19,015 nt of DNA from an uncultured bacterium (GTDB lineage Bacteria > Bacteroidota > Bacteroidia > Sphingobacteriales > Sphingobacteriaceae). The DNA lies in the NCBI GenBank assembly GCA_903958995.1, contig CAJBVG010000286.1:1-19015 (forward strand), given 5' to 3'. Of this stretch, positions 16,501 through 19,015 are shown one piece after another. Under the pieces are notes generated by a model. That model saw only the letters and a list, made by a program, of their open reading frames with translations. It was not told the DNA's origin and ran no database searches. The position numbers were made by a program, and so were the translations under genes. How positions within the stretch are numbered: the stretch's first letter is position 1; every line of letters starts with the position of its first letter.

Positions 16501-16977
16501 TTACTGTTGAGTGGAAAGTCTATTCCACAATAACAAAAAGCGAGAAACTTTTTCCTCCGAGTATCCTTTACCTTCTTCTAAATATCCAGAATCTTGGATG
16601 TGTAATAATTCTCCTTTTGAGTTTAGTACTAAAAAGTTTGGGAAACCGAAACGACCAGGATTATTATAGGCCTTAAAGAAAGCTTCGTTTTTATTTTCTT
16701 TACTATAGTTCACATGAATACTAACATAGTTTGCATTCAAAATCGAATCTACTTTTTTGTTATCACTTAAAAATTTATGAAAGTATCGGCACCAAATACA
16801 CCAGTTGCCACCAACTTGTATGAGGATATTTTTGTTTTCTTTTTGAGCTTGAACTTTAGCTTCTGCTACTTGAGTGAAGGGGTCAACAGTGATACTGTAA
16901 ATATCAAATTTCTCTTGTGCTTGAGCAAATCCAATTTGGACAAGCATTAGTATTAAGACTATTTTTAAAATTTTCAT
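16501..16977 (-). CDS. Exported thioredoxin-fold protein (CIWC active site)
   Basis: This 158-residue periplasmic disulfide-handling or redox protein has a Sec signal peptide of about 20 residues ending FAQAQ. The thioredoxin-like domain includes GGNWCIWCRYF with a C-x-x-C pair (Cys60, Cys63) and a cis-proline motif, GFPNFLVL (Pro113). The W-C-x-W-C pattern and the spacing resemble the thioredoxin_7/DUF255-like and thiol:disulfide interchange (DsbD C-terminal-like) group rather than classical TrxA. It lacks a lipobox and has no other domain. It is the last gene of the rarA operon, and its ATG overlaps the ATP-grasp stop by four bases (ATGA). The substrate is unknown. Confidence 0.85.
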   Translation of the reverse strand: MKILKIVLILMLVQIGFAQAQEKFDIYSITVDPFTQVAEAKVQAQKENKNILIQVGGNWCIWCRYFHKFLSDNKKVDSILNANYVSIHVNYSKENKNEAFFKAYNNPGRFGFPNFLVLNSKGELLHIQDSGYLEEGKGYSEEKVSRFLLLWNRLSTQQ

Positions 16978-17861
16978 TTTTCTAAATTCTTAGTAAGTGA
17001 TTCGAAAGCTTGATAATAATTATTTAAAGATAAGTCATTCGTAAAGAAAAAGAGATATGGTTCAATTAATTCTAATTCCATTAATTTGAACTGACCATTA
17101 CTCCAAACACCATCTACTCTGGCATATAATGCGTCTTTGGCATATCTGTCGATATACTCTTGGGATGCCTTAATTAGTGTTTCATTGTTTTGGGGAGTAG
17201 TGATTTTCCCACCAAAGAAATGTTGTATTCTAAAGTCTCCCTCTTGTGCTACCTTAAGCAGTTGATGAGAAAACTTACCATTGAAATAAACAAAGGACCA
17301 TTCGCCTTCTGTAATAATTTCTTTTTTTAAAGGTTGAACCAAGTAAGCTTGTTCTTTAATCCAGTTGTTAAATGTTGGTAGATGTTCCTCTATGTTTGTC
17401 TGCTTTACTCGCATAGTGTTCATAGCGCCACCACTTATACATGGTTTGATAATGAGTTCATCGGTTTCAAATTTTTCAAATAAAAAATTAAAATCAATTG
17501 CCTCGTTTTTTTCGATGATATAAGTAGGAACGATATTTAATCCATTCCAAGCAATATCTAAAAGGTAATGTTTATCGGCATTCCAACGTATAAGATCGGG
17601 TTTGTTTAAACAAGGAATATTATTGCTTTCTAAATAATCTAACCAACTATAAAATTGTTCTATTTTTCCTATAAAATAATCCCAAGTAGATTTAACAATA
17701 ACCACATCATATGCTTTCCAATCAACTAATGGATTATCCCATACTTGAAGTTCCACTTGATGTCCATGTTGTTGAAATAAATTCAATAACATTTCATTTT
17801 CATCTGGCACCACAGATAAGTAACGACCAGTGTCTTGGTAGGTTGCAATTACAATATGCAT
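16974..17861 (-). CDS. DcsG/RimK-like ATP-grasp ligase of unknown substrate
   Basis: ATP-grasp enzymes join a carboxylate to an amine, thiol or hydroxyl through an acyl-phosphate. The 295-residue protein has an N-terminal preATP-grasp region with VVIVKSTWDYF (53-63). ATP-binding parts follow: N-K-P-D-L-I-R-W-N-A-D-K (86-97), I-I-K-P-C-I-S-G-G-A (137-146), V-Q-P-L (175-178) and E-G-E-W-S-F (185-190). The metal-binding and catalytic strand is YARVDGV ... LMELELIEP (246-268). The STWDY and EGE-S-F-x-Y-F-x-G-x-F-S-H motifs place it nearer the glutathione-synthetase-like group containing the D-cycloserine ligase DcsG than true RimK. No precursor peptide or biosynthetic cluster is nearby, so the substrate cannot be named. 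It follows rarA with a one-base TAATG overlap and overlaps the thioredoxin-fold gene by four bases. It is cytoplasmic. Confidence 0.85.
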   Translation of the reverse strand: MHIVIATYQDTGRYLSVVPDENEMLLNLFQQHGHQVELQVWDNPLVDWKAYDVVIVKSTWDYFIGKIEQFYSWLDYLESNNIPCLNKPDLIRWNADKHYLLDIAWNGLNIVPTYIIEKNEAIDFNFLFEKFETDELIIKPCISGGAMNTMRVKQTNIEEHLPTFNNWIKEQAYLVQPLKKEIITEGEWSFVYFNGKFSHQLLKVAQEGDFRIQHFFGGKITTPQNNETLIKASQEYIDRYAKDALYARVDGVWSNGQFKLMELELIEPYLFFFTNDLSLNNYYQAFESLTKNLEK

Positions 17862-19015
17862 TAGTATCCGTATTTATCTCTCCATAAATTTTGGAGATGT
17901 TTTCTTAATTCATGTTCACGGGCATTGTTACCGGGTTCATAAAATTTAGTTCCCGCAATGTTATCCGGTAAATATTCTTGTGCTTTGAAATTACCTTCAA
18001 ATGCATGACTGTATAGATAATCCCTTCCGTAACCAATGTCTTTCATTAAACGAGTCGGAGCATTTCTAATGTGTAATGGAACGGGTAAGTCGCCAGTAGC
18101 ACGAACAGTAGCTAGTGCATTTTCAATACCTTCATAGGAAGCGTTACTTTTTGCAGAGCTGGCTAAATAGGTTACTGCTTGAGCTAAAATTATTCTCGAC
18201 TCTGGCATACCAATAAGGTTTACCGCTTGGAAGCAATTGTTGGCTAAAAGCAATGCATTAGGATTGGCGTTGCCAATATCTTCTGAGGCAAGAATAACTA
18301 AACGACGTGCAATAAATAGAGGATCTTCTCCTCCTTCAATCATGCGAGCAAGCCAATATAATCCGGCATTAGGATCACTACCTCGTATCGATTTTATAAA
18401 GGCAGAAATAATATCGTAGTGTTGTTCCCCAGCTTTATCATACATCGCCAAATTTTGCTGAACGATGTTCATCACGTACTCATTGTCAATTACACAAACT
18501 TTTGAATCGAACGATTGAATTACTAATTCAAAAACGTTTAACAATTTTCTGCCATCACCACCAGATAAACGAAGTAGAGCTTCGTGTTCTTGGATGTCAA
18601 TTTTATATTCTTGTACCCACTTGTCTTTTTCAATAGCTTGATGTAGCATTTTTATTAAATCATCTTTTTCAAGAGGTTTTAAAATGTACACTTGGCATCG
18701 AGATAGTAATGCAGAGATGACTTCGAAGGAAGGGTTCTCTGTAGTTGCACCAATAAGTGTAACAATTCCTTTTTCAACCGCACCAAGTAATGAGTCTTGT
18801 TGAGATTTACTAAAACGATGAATCTCATCAATAAATAAAATTGGATTTTGAGAACCAAAAAAGGAATGGCTTTTTGCTTTATCAATTACTTCTCTAATAT
18901 CTTTTACTCCAGAGTTTATAGCACTTAATGAATAGAATGGTCTGTTGAGTGTATGAGAAATTATGTTAGCTAAAGTTGTTTTCCCAACCCCTGGAGGGCC
19001 CCAGAAAATCATGGA
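17861..19015 (-). CDS. rarA: Replication-associated recombination protein RarA (5'-truncated by window)
   Basis: RarA (MgsA) is an AAA+ ATPase related to clamp loaders and eukaryotic WRNIP1 that acts at stalled replication forks and gaps. Numbered from the first visible Met (19012), it has Walker A GPPGVGKT (5-12), Walker B LFIDEIHRF (59-67), a sensor-1 region (IGATTENPSF, 87-96) and an arginine-finger region SALLSRC (100-106). The C-terminal domain contains MIEGGEDPLFIARRLVILASEDIG, a hallmark of the family. The reading frame continues through the last three bases of the window (a Ser codon), and about 40 residues usually precede this point in the family. The Met at 19012 is therefore internal and the true start lies outside. 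It heads, or lies within, the operon with the ATP-grasp and thioredoxin-fold genes. Confidence 0.95.
   Translation of the reverse strand, partial: SMIFWGPPGVGKTTLANIISHTLNRPFYSLSAINSGVKDIREVIDKAKSHSFFGSQNPILFIDEIHRFSKSQQDSLLGAVEKGIVTLIGATTENPSFEVISALLSRCQVYILKPLEKDDLIKMLHQAIEKDKWVQEYKIDIQEHEALLRLSGGDGRKLLNVFELVIQSFDSKVCVIDNEYVMNIVQQNLAMYDKAGEQHYDIISAFIKSIRGSDPNAGLYWLARMIEGGEDPLFIARRLVILASEDIGNANPNALLLANNCFQAVNLIGMPESRIILAQAVTYLASSAKSNASYEGIENALATVRATGDLPVPLHIRNAPTRLMKDIGYGRDYLYSHAFEGNFKAQEYLPDNIAGTKFYEPGNNAREHELRKHLQNLWRDKYGY

Noticed and set aside
19010..19012. ATG at 19012 as the rarA start.
   Set aside because: The frame is open to the window edge and the Met directly precedes Walker A. 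RarA normally has about 40 residues before that point, so the gene is cut by the window, not naturally short.

Overview
The window looks like chromosomal DNA from an AT-rich member of the Bacteroidota, most likely near the Flavobacteriales. The evidence is a giant secreted protein with a C-terminal type IX secretion (T9SS) sorting domain, GEVED and PKD domains, TAnnTTTG-type -7 promoter elements, starts preceded by A-rich sequence rather than strong Shine-Dalgarno sites, a Bacteroidota-style YbeY next to a DUF4175-like membrane protein, and a lipoprotein with PepSY-like (BLIP-like) repeats. I see no rRNA, tRNA, CRISPR array, transposase, phage gene or attachment site.

Layout. Positions 46-8916 (+) hold one 2956-residue surface or secreted protein: signal peptide, right-handed beta-helix region, three copies of a large multi-domain module, five Ig-like repeats, a PKD domain and a T9SS tail. 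A strong terminator follows. Next on the same strand are an Lrp/AsnC regulator (9025-9510) with its own promoter and terminator, and a three-repeat lipoprotein with a Gly/His-rich linker (9703-10458). The lipoprotein is preceded by an unusual set of complementary 10-base segments. A probably bidirectional terminator at 10477-10517 separates it from a minus-strand operon: DUF4175-like coiled-coil membrane protein, then ybeY, then a TIP30/YraR-like NAD(P)-binding protein. The junctions overlap by 1 and 4 bases. Divergent from this operon is a CstB-like persulfide dioxygenase/rhodanese fusion (15031-16440, +). A long hairpin without a T-tract lies between it and a second minus-strand operon: rarA (5' end cut by the window edge), then a DcsG/RimK-like ATP-grasp enzyme, then an exported thioredoxin-fold protein, again with 1- and 4-base overlaps.

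How the genes fit together. The two minus-strand clusters are tightly overlapping and probably co-translated. Their products do not form one obvious pathway: they combine RNA processing, an envelope coiled-coil protein and an NAD(P)-binding protein in one, and replication rescue, a ligase and a redox protein in the other. The CstB-like enzyme would detoxify persulfide sulfur by itself; no sulfide:quinone oxidoreductase or CstR-type regulator is visible nearby. All intergenic gaps are under 200 bases.

I found no clearly new multi-gene system. The observations most worth following are the mutually exclusive pairing upstream of the lipoprotein gene, the repeat evolution inside the giant T9SS protein, and the uncharacterised ATP-grasp/thioredoxin pair translationally coupled to rarA.
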